This document shows, one piece after another, positions 16,619 through 24,255 of a stretch of 64,000 bases of DNA. The stretch comes from Streptomyces barringtoniae (GTDB lineage Bacteria > Actinomycetota > Actinomycetes > Streptomycetales > Streptomycetaceae): positions 1-64,000 of the forward strand of contig NZ_JAJHNP010000029.1 in assembly GCF_020819595.1 (NCBI RefSeq). The letters are read 5' to 3'. Position numbers and translations under genes: made by a program. Under the pieces are notes generated by a model. The model saw nothing but the letters and a program-made list of their open reading frames with translations, was not told where the DNA came from and did not search any database. How positions within the stretch are numbered: position 1 is the first letter of the stretch; every line of letters starts with the position of its first letter.

Positions 16619-16653
16619 GATCTGATTCCTAAGCAGAGACGAAAGGCCGTGAA

Positions 16654-17445
16654 ATGATGAGTGGTTCGGGCGCGCGTGCGGCGGCATGTGGCGGGACGGA
16701 CGGGGTGGCGTACGGCGTGCTGCCGGCGGACACCACCGGAGAGGTACGCACGCGGGGGGCGGGCGGTTCAACACAGGTCGCCGTCCTTCCCGTCGGCAGT
16801 TTCGAACAGCACGGTCCGTTCCTTCCGCTGGCGACCGACACGCTCGTCGCCTGTGCCGTGGCGCGGGAGATCGCCGCCGCGTACCCGGTGCACCTCCTTC
16901 CCCCGGTGACGGTCTCCTGCTCGCACGAGCACGCGGACTGGCCGGGGACCGTCAGCATCTCCGCCGTGACCCTCCATGCGGTGGTCTCGGACATCGCCGC
17001 GTCGCTGCGCCGTTCGGGCGTCGACGCGCTGGTCGTGGTCAACGGGCACGGCGGCAACTACGTGCTGGGCAACGTCGTCCAGGAGGCCTCCGCGCGCGGT
17101 GAGCGGATGGCGTTGTTCCCGGCCGCCGAGGACTGGGAGACGGCGCGGGAACGGGCGGGGGTGCGCACCTCGCTGCTCACCGACATGCACGCGGGGGAAA
17201 TCGAGACCTCGATTCTTCTGCACGCTCATCCCGAATTCGTCCGCCCTGGTTACGAGTCCGCCGATTTCACCGCTGACGACCGTCGTCATCTGCTCACCGT
17301 GGGAATGTCCGCCTATACCGAATCCGGCGTCATCGGCCGTCCTTCCCTGGGGTCGGCCGAAAAGGGGAAGGAACTGCTGGCGAGCCTGGCGGAATCCTTC
17401 GAGTCGTGTTTCGCGTTGCTCACGTCCGCGGCGGGGCGCGGGTAG
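16654..17445 (+). CDS. Creatininase-family amidohydrolase, candidate FAPy deformylase
   Basis: 263 residues. Family motifs are PVGSFEQHGPFLPLATDT (E51, H53, D62), HEHADWPGT, VVNGHGGNY (H132) and DMHAGEIETS (E184), which together hold the dinuclear metal ligands. Members hydrolyse cyclic amides or formamides; the archaeal ArfB enzyme of this family deformylates FAPy in riboflavin/F420 synthesis. Divergent from a GCH II predicted to release FAPy, this protein is a strong candidate for the next step (inference). AAAGG precedes the ATG. Its 3' end overlaps the convergent flippase gene by 133 bp. Confidence 0.88.
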   Translation: MMSGSGARAAACGGTDGVAYGVLPADTTGEVRTRGAGGSTQVAVLPVGSFEQHGPFLPLATDTLVACAVAREIAAAYPVHLLPPVTVSCSHEHADWPGTVSISAVTLHAVVSDIAASLRRSGVDALVVVNGHGGNYVLGNVVQEASARGERMALFPAAEDWETARERAGVRTSLLTDMHAGEIETSILLHAHPEFVRPGYESADFTADDRRHLLTVGMSAYTESGVIGRPSLGSAEKGKELLASLAESFESCFALLTSAAGRG

Positions 17446-18704
17446 TCCCTCGCGGGGGCGGGGTCCGTCGTGGCGGGCGCGGTGCGCAGGCCGGCGTACC
17501 AGCGCACGACGAGGACGACGGCGCCGGGCAGGCTGGCCACGAAGCTCAGCACGCCGTACACGACCGCGACGGCGACCCCGGTGCTCGCGCCGAGCCCCGC
17601 GGCGCCGAACGCCCAGGCGGTGACGCCCTCGCGGGGCCCGAAGCCGCCGACGTTCAGCGGCAGTCCCATGGCGACCAGGGCGAGGACCGCGAGCGGGACC
17701 AGTTCCCCGAGGGAGGCGGCCGAGCCCGCGACCCGGGCCGCCACGACGAACATCGCCACGTGCCCGGCCAGGACGACGGCCGAGGACAGCGCGATGCCCG
17801 GCCCGCCCCGGCGGGAGAACAGGCCCTGGCGCACCTCGCCGAGGGCGGTGCGCAGCCCCCCGGCCCGGCGGGAGGACGCACGGTTCATGCGCACGGCGAG
17901 GCCGATGGCGAGCGCGCCGGCCGCCGCGAGGGCGACCAGCGGGGCGATGTCGCGGGCCTCGGCGCGGACCGGGGACGGCAGCGTCGGCAGCACCGCCACG
18001 GCGAGCGCGGCCAGCGCGATCTGCCCGGCGACGCGTTCCAGTACGACGGCCTTCACTCCGCGGCGCAGGTCACCGGCGCTCTGTCCGTGCCGGACCGCCC
18101 GGTGCACATCGCCGAGGATCCCGCCGGGGAGCGCCGCGTTCAGGAACAGCGCCCGGTAGTAGTCGGCGACGGCGGAGCCCAGCGGGAGCCGGATGCGCAG
18201 GCTTCGGGCCACCAACTGCCAGCGCCAGGCGCTGAGCACGGTGGTCACCACGCCGATGCCCAGCGCGGCCAGCACCGTGACGGCGTCGATCCGCCGCAGC
18301 CCGTCGACGAGCACGCCGGTGCCCAGCCGCCACAGCAGGGCCCCGAGGATGACCGCGCCGGCGACGGTGCCGAAGTGCGTGCGCAGCGAGCGGAGGCGGG
18401 GGCGCCCGGTGACCGGGGGCCGTGCGGACTCCGAGGCCGGCGGTTCGGGGAGCGAGGGCGGCCGCTCATGAGACGAAGGCGGCGATTGCGCAAGCCCGGT
18501 CCCGGTCTCGTGGGCGGCCTGCGCCGTGCCCCCGCTCGGCACGCGCGCGTGCATCGGGCCGGCACCGTACACGCACACGTCGGCCGGACCGCCGTCGCGC
18601 ACGCGCGCGTGCGCGGTCTCCGTGCCCTGCACGCGCGCGTGGGCGCCGGTTCCGGCGGTGACCCGGTGCCCGGACTCCGTCGCGGCCGACCGCGGGCTCA
18701 TCAC
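17313..18704 (-). CDS. Flippase-like integral membrane protein (lysylphosphatidylglycerol synthase TM / UPF0104 family)
   Basis: 463 residues: a polar, repeat-containing N-terminus of about 105 residues, then roughly 8 membrane segments. Family features are ALPGGILGDVHRAVRHG, KAVVLERVAGQIAL and LPLNVGGFGPREGVTAWAF. The MprF catalytic (aminoacyl transfer) domain is absent, so a lipid-linked product flippase or scaffold role is likelier. GTG start overlaps the methyltransferase stop. The N-terminal coding DNA contains repeated CACGCGCGTG. The C-terminal 44 codons lie antisense to the end of the creatininase gene, an unusually long convergent overlap. Confidence 0.82.
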   Translation of the reverse strand: MMSPRSAATESGHRVTAGTGAHARVQGTETAHARVRDGGPADVCVYGAGPMHARVPSGGTAQAAHETGTGLAQSPPSSHERPPSLPEPPASESARPPVTGRPRLRSLRTHFGTVAGAVILGALLWRLGTGVLVDGLRRIDAVTVLAALGIGVVTTVLSAWRWQLVARSLRIRLPLGSAVADYYRALFLNAALPGGILGDVHRAVRHGQSAGDLRRGVKAVVLERVAGQIALAALAVAVLPTLPSPVRAEARDIAPLVALAAAGALAIGLAVRMNRASSRRAGGLRTALGEVRQGLFSRRGGPGIALSSAVVLAGHVAMFVVAARVAGSAASLGELVPLAVLALVAMGLPLNVGGFGPREGVTAWAFGAAGLGASTGVAVAVVYGVLSFVASLPGAVVLVVRWYAGLRTAPATTDPAPARDYPRPAADVSNAKHDSKDSARLASSSFPFSADPREGRPMTPDSV

Positions 18705-19870
18705 GCGCCGCCCGTCGGCCGGGGCAGGGCCAGCAGGTCGGTGTGATGCACCACGACCCGCAGCTCACCGGCGGCGCAGGCGGCGAGCCGGTCCCGCAGG
18801 TACCGCTCGGCGCGGTCACGCAGTTCGGGCCGCTGTTCCACGGCCGCTCCCACCCAGCCGCGCAGCCACTGCTCGGTCAGCGCCGACTCCTCGGGACCGA
18901 GCCGCCAAGGGCTCGGACGCACGCGTACCGCGGCCCCGCGCGCCGCGAACGCCTCGTAGGCCACGGTGACCGCGTCCGGGCCGAGCAGCCCACCGCGCCG
19001 CTGATGGGCGTTGAACGCCTCGGCGATCTCCGCGTCCAGCGGGTCCGCCGGGGTGAGTTCGACACGCCCGGCGACCGACAGGGTGAGCAGCGCGGGGCAG
19101 CCGGCCCCGGCGCAGGCGTCGACGAGGGTGACGACCTCCTCGCGGGTGAGGACGTCGAGCAGCGCGGAGGCGGTGACCAGCGAGGCCCCCGCCAGCGCGT
19201 CCGGCGTCAGCCGGGCGACGTCGCCGCGCCGGGTCTCGACGGTGACACTGCTGCCGTCGGCGGCGGAGCGCGGGGAGTCCACGGCGGCGAAGTGCAGCAG
19301 GTAGGGGTCGCGGTCGTGCAGGACCCAGTGCTGGGGGCCGTCCAGGCGGGGCGCGAGCCAGCGGCTCATCGAGCCGGTGCCGCAGCCCAGGTCGTGCACG
19401 GCGACGGCGCCGGTGTGGCCCGGCAGGTTCGCCGGCCGGATCCGCAAGGCGTCCAGCAGGTCCTGCGCACGGGCGGCCGCGTCGGCGCCTTCCCGCAGCC
19501 TCAGCCATTCCGGCGCGTACCGGGGCGGTTCCTCGGGTTCGTCGTGCCGCAGCCGCACGGTGGCCCGTTCACCGGGGCGACCGACCGGCCCGGCCCCCGG
19601 GACGACCGGGGAGTCCTCGCCACGCTGCCCGCCACCGTCGGCACCACCGCAGTCCCCGGCACCGCCCCCGGTCCCCCGAGGAGCGCCGTCCTCCGCGTCG
19701 GGCGCCTGCGAACTCAGCACGCCGCCGCCCGGGGCTCCGGGCTCCTCGCGACGGGCCTCGCGTACCGGCTCGGTCTCGTTCTCGACCCTGCGCACCGGCC
19801 CCACCTTCCTCGGTCCGGCCTGGGCCGGGATCGACGCCATGCCGTTCGTCGTCGTGTCCGGCGTGCTCAT
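18701..19870 (-). CDS. SAM-dependent methyltransferase with disordered N-terminus
   Basis: 389 residues. About 115 N-terminal residues are Gly/Pro/acid-rich and probably disordered. The class I methyltransferase motif I is VAVHDLGCGTGSMSRWL; motif II-like LHDRDPYLLHFA and the DVARLTPDALAGASLVTASALLDVLT segment follow. Start ATG overlaps the glycosyltransferase stop (ATGA). It belongs to the tightly packed operon PTPS-like, GT4, methyltransferase, flippase. Substrate unknown; an internal start closer to the Rossmann domain cannot be excluded. Confidence 0.85.
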   Translation of the reverse strand: MSTPDTTTNGMASIPAQAGPRKVGPVRRVENETEPVREARREEPGAPGGGVLSSQAPDAEDGAPRGTGGGAGDCGGADGGGQRGEDSPVVPGAGPVGRPGERATVRLRHDEPEEPPRYAPEWLRLREGADAAARAQDLLDALRIRPANLPGHTGAVAVHDLGCGTGSMSRWLAPRLDGPQHWVLHDRDPYLLHFAAVDSPRSAADGSSVTVETRRGDVARLTPDALAGASLVTASALLDVLTREEVVTLVDACAGAGCPALLTLSVAGRVELTPADPLDAEIAEAFNAHQRRGGLLGPDAVTVAYEAFAARGAAVRVRPSPWRLGPEESALTEQWLRGWVGAAVEQRPELRDRAERYLRDRLAACAAGELRVVVHHTDLLALPRPTGGA

Positions 19871-21054
19871 GCCGCCCTCCTCGGGGCTTCGGGGAGCCGT
19901 GCGAGGACTCCGGCCAGGCTGCGGGCGGTGGCGGCCCAGCCGTCGAGCGCGGCGCGCCGCCCGCGGGCGGCGGCCTTGAGCCGGCGGCGTACGTCGGGCT
20001 CGCCGAACCAGCCGCGCAGTTCGGCGGCGAGCGCGGCGGGGTCCTCCGGCGGGACGAGGATGCCGGGCACCCCGCCGTCGGGGGCGCGGCCGACCGCCTC
20101 CGGCAGACCGCCGACGTCGGTGGCGAGGACCGGGATGCCGCGGGCCAGGGCCTCGGTGACCGCCATGCCGTAGGTCTCGGCGTAGGAGGTGAGGACCATC
20201 AGGTCGGCCGCGGCGTAGGTGGCGTCGAGGTCGGCGCCGGAGCGCGGGCCGGTCAGGTGCAGCCGGTCGGCGAGGCCGTACCGGACGATCGTCTCGCGCA
20301 ACTGTGCGACGTACGCGGGGTCGTGGCCGAGTCCGCCGACCAGCTCGCAGGTCCACGGCAGGTCCCGTACCGCCGCGAGCGCCTCCACGAGCCGGTGCTG
20401 GCCCTTGCGCGGGGTGACGGCGGCCACGCACAGCAGCCGGGAGACGCCGTCGGTGCCGGGCGCGAGGGGCGCGATGTCGGCGCCGGGCGCGACGACATGC
20501 ACCCGTTCGGGCGCGAGTCCGTGGTGGGAGACGAGCCGGCGCACCGCCCAGTCGCTGGTCGCGATGACGGCGGGCGCGGCGCGCAGCACGGCGCGTTCGC
20601 GGGCGTCGAGGTCGGCGGCGACGGCCGGCGCGAGGCCCGTCTCGTCGCCGAGCGGCAGATGGACGAGCACGGCCAGGCGCAGGCGCTCTGCCTGGGGGGT
20701 GACGATGTCCGGGACGCCGCAGGCGACGATCCCGTCCAGCAGCACCACCGCGTCGTCCGGCAGTTCGCTCAGGGTGCGGGCGAGGTGGTCGCGTGCGGCC
20801 TGGTCGGGGCGCGGCCAAGTGCCGGGTGCGGCGTGCCGGGTGACCTGCCAGCCGAAGCCGGGCAGGTCCAGGCAGACCCGGCGGTCGTAGGCGTTGCCGC
20901 CGCTGGGCGCGGCCGGGTCGTCGATGCCGCCCGGCAGGACGAAGTGCACGGTGCGCAGGGACATGGGAAGGATTCCGGCCTTCTCGACGGCGTCGGCTGT
21001 GTGCTGCGCCGGGACGTAGGACAGCCGTGCCCGCTCCGTGGTCGCCCCGGTCAC
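19867..21054 (-). CDS. GT4-type (GT-B) glycosyltransferase
   Basis: 395 residues, GTG start overlapping the PTPS-like stop (GTGA). The N-terminal half has VHFVLPGGIDDPAAPSGGNAYDRRVC, resembling the glycine-rich acceptor loop. The C-terminal donor domain has VAAVTPRKGQHRLVEALA, then LMVLTSYAETYGMAVTEALARGIPVLATDVGGLPEAV, the E-x7-E nucleotide-sugar motif of GT4. Cytoplasmic. Coupled to a methyltransferase and a PTPS-like protein, so it probably glycosylates the product of this cluster; acceptor and sugar are unknown. Confidence 0.88.
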   Translation of the reverse strand: MTGATTERARLSYVPAQHTADAVEKAGILPMSLRTVHFVLPGGIDDPAAPSGGNAYDRRVCLDLPGFGWQVTRHAAPGTWPRPDQAARDHLARTLSELPDDAVVLLDGIVACGVPDIVTPQAERLRLAVLVHLPLGDETGLAPAVAADLDARERAVLRAAPAVIATSDWAVRRLVSHHGLAPERVHVVAPGADIAPLAPGTDGVSRLLCVAAVTPRKGQHRLVEALAAVRDLPWTCELVGGLGHDPAYVAQLRETIVRYGLADRLHLTGPRSGADLDATYAAADLMVLTSYAETYGMAVTEALARGIPVLATDVGGLPEAVGRAPDGGVPGILVPPEDPAALAAELRGWFGEPDVRRRLKAAARGRRAALDGWAATARSLAGVLARLPEAPRRAA

Positions 21055-21449
21055 AGGCCACGCTCGTAACTCGCCCAGGCGATGTGCGACTCGTGCAGGG
21101 TGACGGCGATGCCCGAGAGCCCCTTGGCGCCCTCGCCGAGGGCGCCCTTGTGGACGCGTTCGGCGATCCGGTCGGCGATGACCTTGGCGAGGAACTCGGT
21201 GGAGGTGTTGACGCCGGCGAAGTCGGGTTCGTCGTCGAGGTTGCGGTAGTTCAGCTCGGCGGTGATCAGGCGCAGTTCCTGCGTGGCCAGGCCGATGTCG
21301 ACCACGATGTTGTCCTCGTCCAGCTGCTCGCGGCGGAAGGTGGCGTCCACCAGGAACGTGGCGCCGTGCAGGCGCTGCGCGGGCCCGAACACCTCGCCGC
21401 GGAAGCTGTGGGCGATCATGATGTGATCGCGGACGGTGATGCTGAACAA
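21051..21449 (-). CDS. 6-pyruvoyl-tetrahydropterin synthase-like (QueD family) protein lacking canonical active-site residues
   Basis: 132 residues, TTG start with GGAGGG 7 bases upstream. The fold is recognised from AHSFRGEVFGPAQRLHGATFLVDATF, VVDIG, NTSTEFLAKVIADRI and the C-terminal LHESHIAWASYERG. Against E. coli QueD, the catalytic Cys (KCGRLHG) is Ala (PAQRLHG), the third Zn-ligand His of HGH is Ala (HGA), and the catalytic His of LDHHYLN is missing (LNYRNLD). The C-terminal Glu is kept. It is therefore unlikely to perform the normal PTPS or CPH4 reaction and may act on another substrate or bind pterins. Upstream neighbour is the MDR gene (112-bp gap). Confidence 0.82.
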   Translation of the reverse strand: MFSITVRDHIMIAHSFRGEVFGPAQRLHGATFLVDATFRREQLDEDNIVVDIGLATQELRLITAELNYRNLDDEPDFAGVNTSTEFLAKVIADRIAERVHKGALGEGAKGLSGIAVTLHESHIAWASYERGL

Positions 21450-21561
21450 CGGACGACCCTCCAGGTACGACGCGTCTGGTCCCCCGGTTCCTTACCCGTC
21501 GGGGGATGCCGTGTAGTACGGCTCTTCGGTTCCCCGCGTTCAGCCCTCTCTCACTCTTTTC

Positions 21562-22551
21562 TCAGGTCAGGCCCGTGTCGGCGTACCGGATCCGGTGGCA
21601 CAGGGCGGGGATCTCGCCCGAGGCGAGCTTCGGCATGACGTCCGGGAGTTGCTCGAAAGCGCTCTCCCCGGTGATGAGCGCGTCCAGGGCCGGGTCGGCG
21701 AGCAGGTCGAGGGCGAGCGCCATCCGGTCGGCGTAGTCCCGGCCGGCACGCGCCGCCGGGGAGACGGTGCCGACCTGGCTGCTGCGCACGGTGAGCCGCC
21801 GGGAGTGGAAGGCCTCGCCCAGCGGCAGGGAGACCCGCCGGTCGCCGTACCAGCTGAGTTCCACCACCGTACCCTCGGGAGCGAGGAGTTGCAGCGCGCG
21901 GGTGAGACCGGCCTCGCTGGCACTGGCGTGCACGACGAGGTCGCAGTCGCCGAGGGCTGCGTCGGGCGTGGCGAAGTCCACGCCGAGCGCCTCGGCGGTC
22001 TTCGCACGCCCCGGGTCGGCGTCGACGAGCTGCAGCCGTACGCCCGGGAAGCGGGCCAGCAGGGCGGCGACCGAGCAGCCGACCATGCCGCCGCCGACCA
22101 CCGCGATCCGGTCGCCGATCAGCGGTGCCGCGTCCCACAGGGCGTTCACGGCGGTCTCCACGGTCCCGGCGAGCACGGCCCGCTCGGCGGGCACCCGCTC
22201 GGGCACGACGGTCACGGCGTTCACCCGAACGACGTAACGGCTCTGATGCGGATACAGGCAGAAGACCGTACGCCCGATCAGCTCGGCCGGACCCTCCTCC
22301 ACCTGGCCGACGCTGAGGTAGCCGTACTTCACCGGCGCGGGGAAGTCGCCCTCCTGGAACGGCGCCCGCATCGCGGCGTGTTGACTCTCCGGCACCCCGC
22401 CGCGGAACACCAGCGTCTCGGTGCCACGGCTCACTCCGGAGTACAGGGCGCGCACCAGGACCTCGTCCTCGGCGGGCTCCGCGAGCGTGATGTCGCGCAG
22501 CTCGCCGTGGCCCGGTGAGCTCAGCCAGAACGCGCGGGCCGAGCGGTTCAT
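21562..22551 (-). CDS. MDR-superfamily dehydrogenase
   Basis: 329 residues from the ATG with AGGAGG 6 bases upstream. Medium-chain dehydrogenase architecture: N-terminal GroES-like part with YSGVSRGTETLVFRGG, where the usual zinc Cys is Ser, and no structural four-Cys lobe; then a Rossmann domain with AVVGGGMVGCSVAALLA. Loss of the catalytic-zinc Cys suggests a zinc-independent oxidoreductase, as in quinone-reductase or BchC-like relatives. First gene of the leftward operon that continues with the PTPS-like protein; divergent from the CDP-alcohol phosphatidyltransferase, so probably part of the same pathway. Confidence 0.85.
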   Translation of the reverse strand: MNRSARAFWLSSPGHGELRDITLAEPAEDEVLVRALYSGVSRGTETLVFRGGVPESQHAAMRAPFQEGDFPAPVKYGYLSVGQVEEGPAELIGRTVFCLYPHQSRYVVRVNAVTVVPERVPAERAVLAGTVETAVNALWDAAPLIGDRIAVVGGGMVGCSVAALLARFPGVRLQLVDADPGRAKTAEALGVDFATPDAALGDCDLVVHASASEAGLTRALQLLAPEGTVVELSWYGDRRVSLPLGEAFHSRRLTVRSSQVGTVSPAARAGRDYADRMALALDLLADPALDALITGESAFEQLPDVMPKLASGEIPALCHRIRYADTGLT

Positions 22552-22658
22552 CGGCATCCTCCTGAACAGTAGGGAAGTTGTTCACGTACCGAGAAGTGCA
22601 CAGGCCGCGCACAGTACGCGGCGTTGATCGACTCTGTCACTCGGCCGGAGGGTGTGCG

Positions 22659-23423
22659 GTGGCCCTGAACAACACGTATGACGCCAGGCCCCAGCAGGAG
22701 ACCGCTGTGGGAGCGGGCATACAGCTCCTGCTGCTGGCCCTGCTCGGAACGGCGATAGGCATGGGGCCGGCCGGCTGGCTGACGGGACTGGCGTTCGCGT
22801 TCGCCACCTGGGCGGTGCTGGCCCGGGCCCTGCACCGCTCCTGCCTGCGCTCCTTCGGCCCGGCCAATCGTGTGACGCTCGGCCGGGCGACCCTGGTGGG
22901 CGGGGTGACCGCCCTGGTGGCGGACTCCTTCGAGAGCACGCCACCGGTGTCCCTGCTGGTCGGCCTGACCGCGGTGGCCCTGCTCCTGGACGGAGTGGAC
23001 GGCAAGGTGGCCCGCCGCACCGGGACGTCGACCGCGCTCGGCGCACGCTTCGACATGGAGGTGGACGCGTTCCTGATCCTGGTGCTGAGCGTGTACGTGT
23101 CCATGCAGCTCGGCCCGTGGGTGCTGCTGATCGGCGGGATGCGCTACGCCTTCGTCGCCGCGGCCCGGATCGCCCCCTGGCTGAACGCTCCGCTGCCGCC
23201 GTCCTTCGCCCGCAAGACCGTCGCCGCGGTCCAGGGCATAGCCCTGCTCGTGGCGGGTGCCGAGCTCCTCCCCCACCTGGCGAACCTCGCGGTCGTGCTC
23301 GTGGCCCTGGGCTCGCTGCTGTGGTCCTTCGGCCGTGACGTGTGGTGGCTGTGGCGCACCTCCCGCATCTGCGTGGAGGCGGCGGCGACCGGGGGGAAGG
23401 TGCTGGAGCTGGCGGCGCGCTGA
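22659..23423 (+). CDS. CDP-alcohol phosphatidyltransferase family membrane protein
   Basis: 254 residues, GTG start with GGAGGG 6 bases upstream. The CDP-alcohol motif DG-x2-AR-type signature is DGVDGKVARRTGTSTALG continuing to ARFDMEVDAF, giving the expected G-x3-D-x3-D acidic residues for divalent metal. About six hydrophobic segments. It transfers a phospho-alcohol from a CDP-activated donor onto another alcohol; whether this is phospholipid synthesis or a pathway-specific lipid cannot be told. It diverges from the MDR-PTPS-GT-methyltransferase operon. Confidence 0.88.
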   Translation: MALNNTYDARPQQETAVGAGIQLLLLALLGTAIGMGPAGWLTGLAFAFATWAVLARALHRSCLRSFGPANRVTLGRATLVGGVTALVADSFESTPPVSLLVGLTAVALLLDGVDGKVARRTGTSTALGARFDMEVDAFLILVLSVYVSMQLGPWVLLIGGMRYAFVAAARIAPWLNAPLPPSFARKTVAAVQGIALLVAGAELLPHLANLAVVLVALGSLLWSFGRDVWWLWRTSRICVEAAATGGKVLELAAR

Positions 23424-23441
23424 GCCCGGGCCGCCGGCAGC

Positions 23442-23482
23442 GGCTGAGGGCCCGGACCGGTCGCCGGTCCGGGCCCTCAGCC
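23442..23482. terminator. Strong bidirectional terminator
   Basis: Perfect 19-bp stem: GGCTGAGGGCCCGGACCGG pairs exactly with CCGGTCCGGGCCCTCAGCC across a 3-base loop. Placed in the 72-bp gap between convergent stops of the CDP-alcohol phosphatidyltransferase and YcnI genes. Confidence 0.9.
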
Positions 23483-23495
23483 GTGGCTTGGCAGG

Positions 23496-24206
23496 TTACG
23501 ACCGTGCGGAGCGGCCCCGTACGATCGCGAACGCGGCGGCCGCGAGGCCGAGGACACCGACGACCAGCCCGGCGATGCCGAGCCCGCGGGCCGTGGAGTC
23601 GCTCGCGTCGGCGGCCTTGGCGGTGGCGGGAGCGGTCCTGGCCGACGCCGGGGCCCCGCTCGCGTCACCGGCCGTCAGCTTGAGCACGGGGGCCGGGTTC
23701 TCCGGCTCGTCGCCGCCGGTCGGCTCCTCGATCCAGCGCGCGACCTTCCCGTCGGAGTAGGTCTGCAGGGTCTTGAAAACCAACCGGTCGGTGTCATCGG
23801 GCAGTTGGCCGAAAGCGACGTTGAAGTCCTCGTACTGCCCGGCGCCGATCCTGCCACCACTGAAGGTGATCTCGGAAGCGGCCTCGGTGATGGTGCCGTC
23901 GTCGGTCTTGACCGGCGTCTTGAGCTTGGTGGTGGTGACCTTGGCGGTCCAGCCGTCCTGCGGGTGCACGAGCACGCCGAGCACGGGGTGGTCGGTGGGC
24001 AGGAAGACCTGCACCTTGGTGGTGAAGGCCTTGTCCTCCTCGTTGGGGACCCGGAAGGTCAGCACGCCGTCGGTGGCTCCCTTGGCGTAGCTGTCGGGGT
24101 GGACGGTGACGTGCGCGGAGGCGGCGCCGGCGGCGAGAAGGACCGCGGCGGTGGCGAGGGCGGCGACGGTGGCGGCGCGGCGCGTGGTGCGGCGTGATAC
24201 GGACAT
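23496..24206 (-). CDS. ycnI: YcnI-family (DUF1775) exported copper-binding protein
   Basis: 236 residues. Signal peptide with RRTTRRAATVAALATAAVLLAAGAASA, then mature AHVTVHPDSYAKGA, whose N-terminal His forms the copper site (mono-histidine brace known for B. subtilis YcnI). A beta-sandwich domain spans about 30-165; a Thr/Ala-rich linker and a C-terminal membrane anchor (GLGIAGLVVGVLGLAAAAFAIV) with basic tail follow. Likely an envelope-anchored copper chaperone or sensor. Followed upstream in the operon by a His/Met-rich membrane protein. Confidence 0.9.
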   Translation of the reverse strand: MSVSRRTTRRAATVAALATAAVLLAAGAASAHVTVHPDSYAKGATDGVLTFRVPNEEDKAFTTKVQVFLPTDHPVLGVLVHPQDGWTAKVTTTKLKTPVKTDDGTITEAASEITFSGGRIGAGQYEDFNVAFGQLPDDTDRLVFKTLQTYSDGKVARWIEEPTGGDEPENPAPVLKLTAGDASGAPASARTAPATAKAADASDSTARGLGIAGLVVGVLGLAAAAFAIVRGRSARS

Positions 24207-24255
24207 GGGTGAGTCGGTCTCCGTACGAGTGACGTGTGAACCGTGTGGACAGGTG

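Noticed and set aside
18539..18640. Repeated CACGCGCGTG words as a regulatory site array
   Set aside because: They lie inside the coding region of the flippase-like protein's polar N-terminus and are irregularly spaced; GC-rich low complexity explains them.
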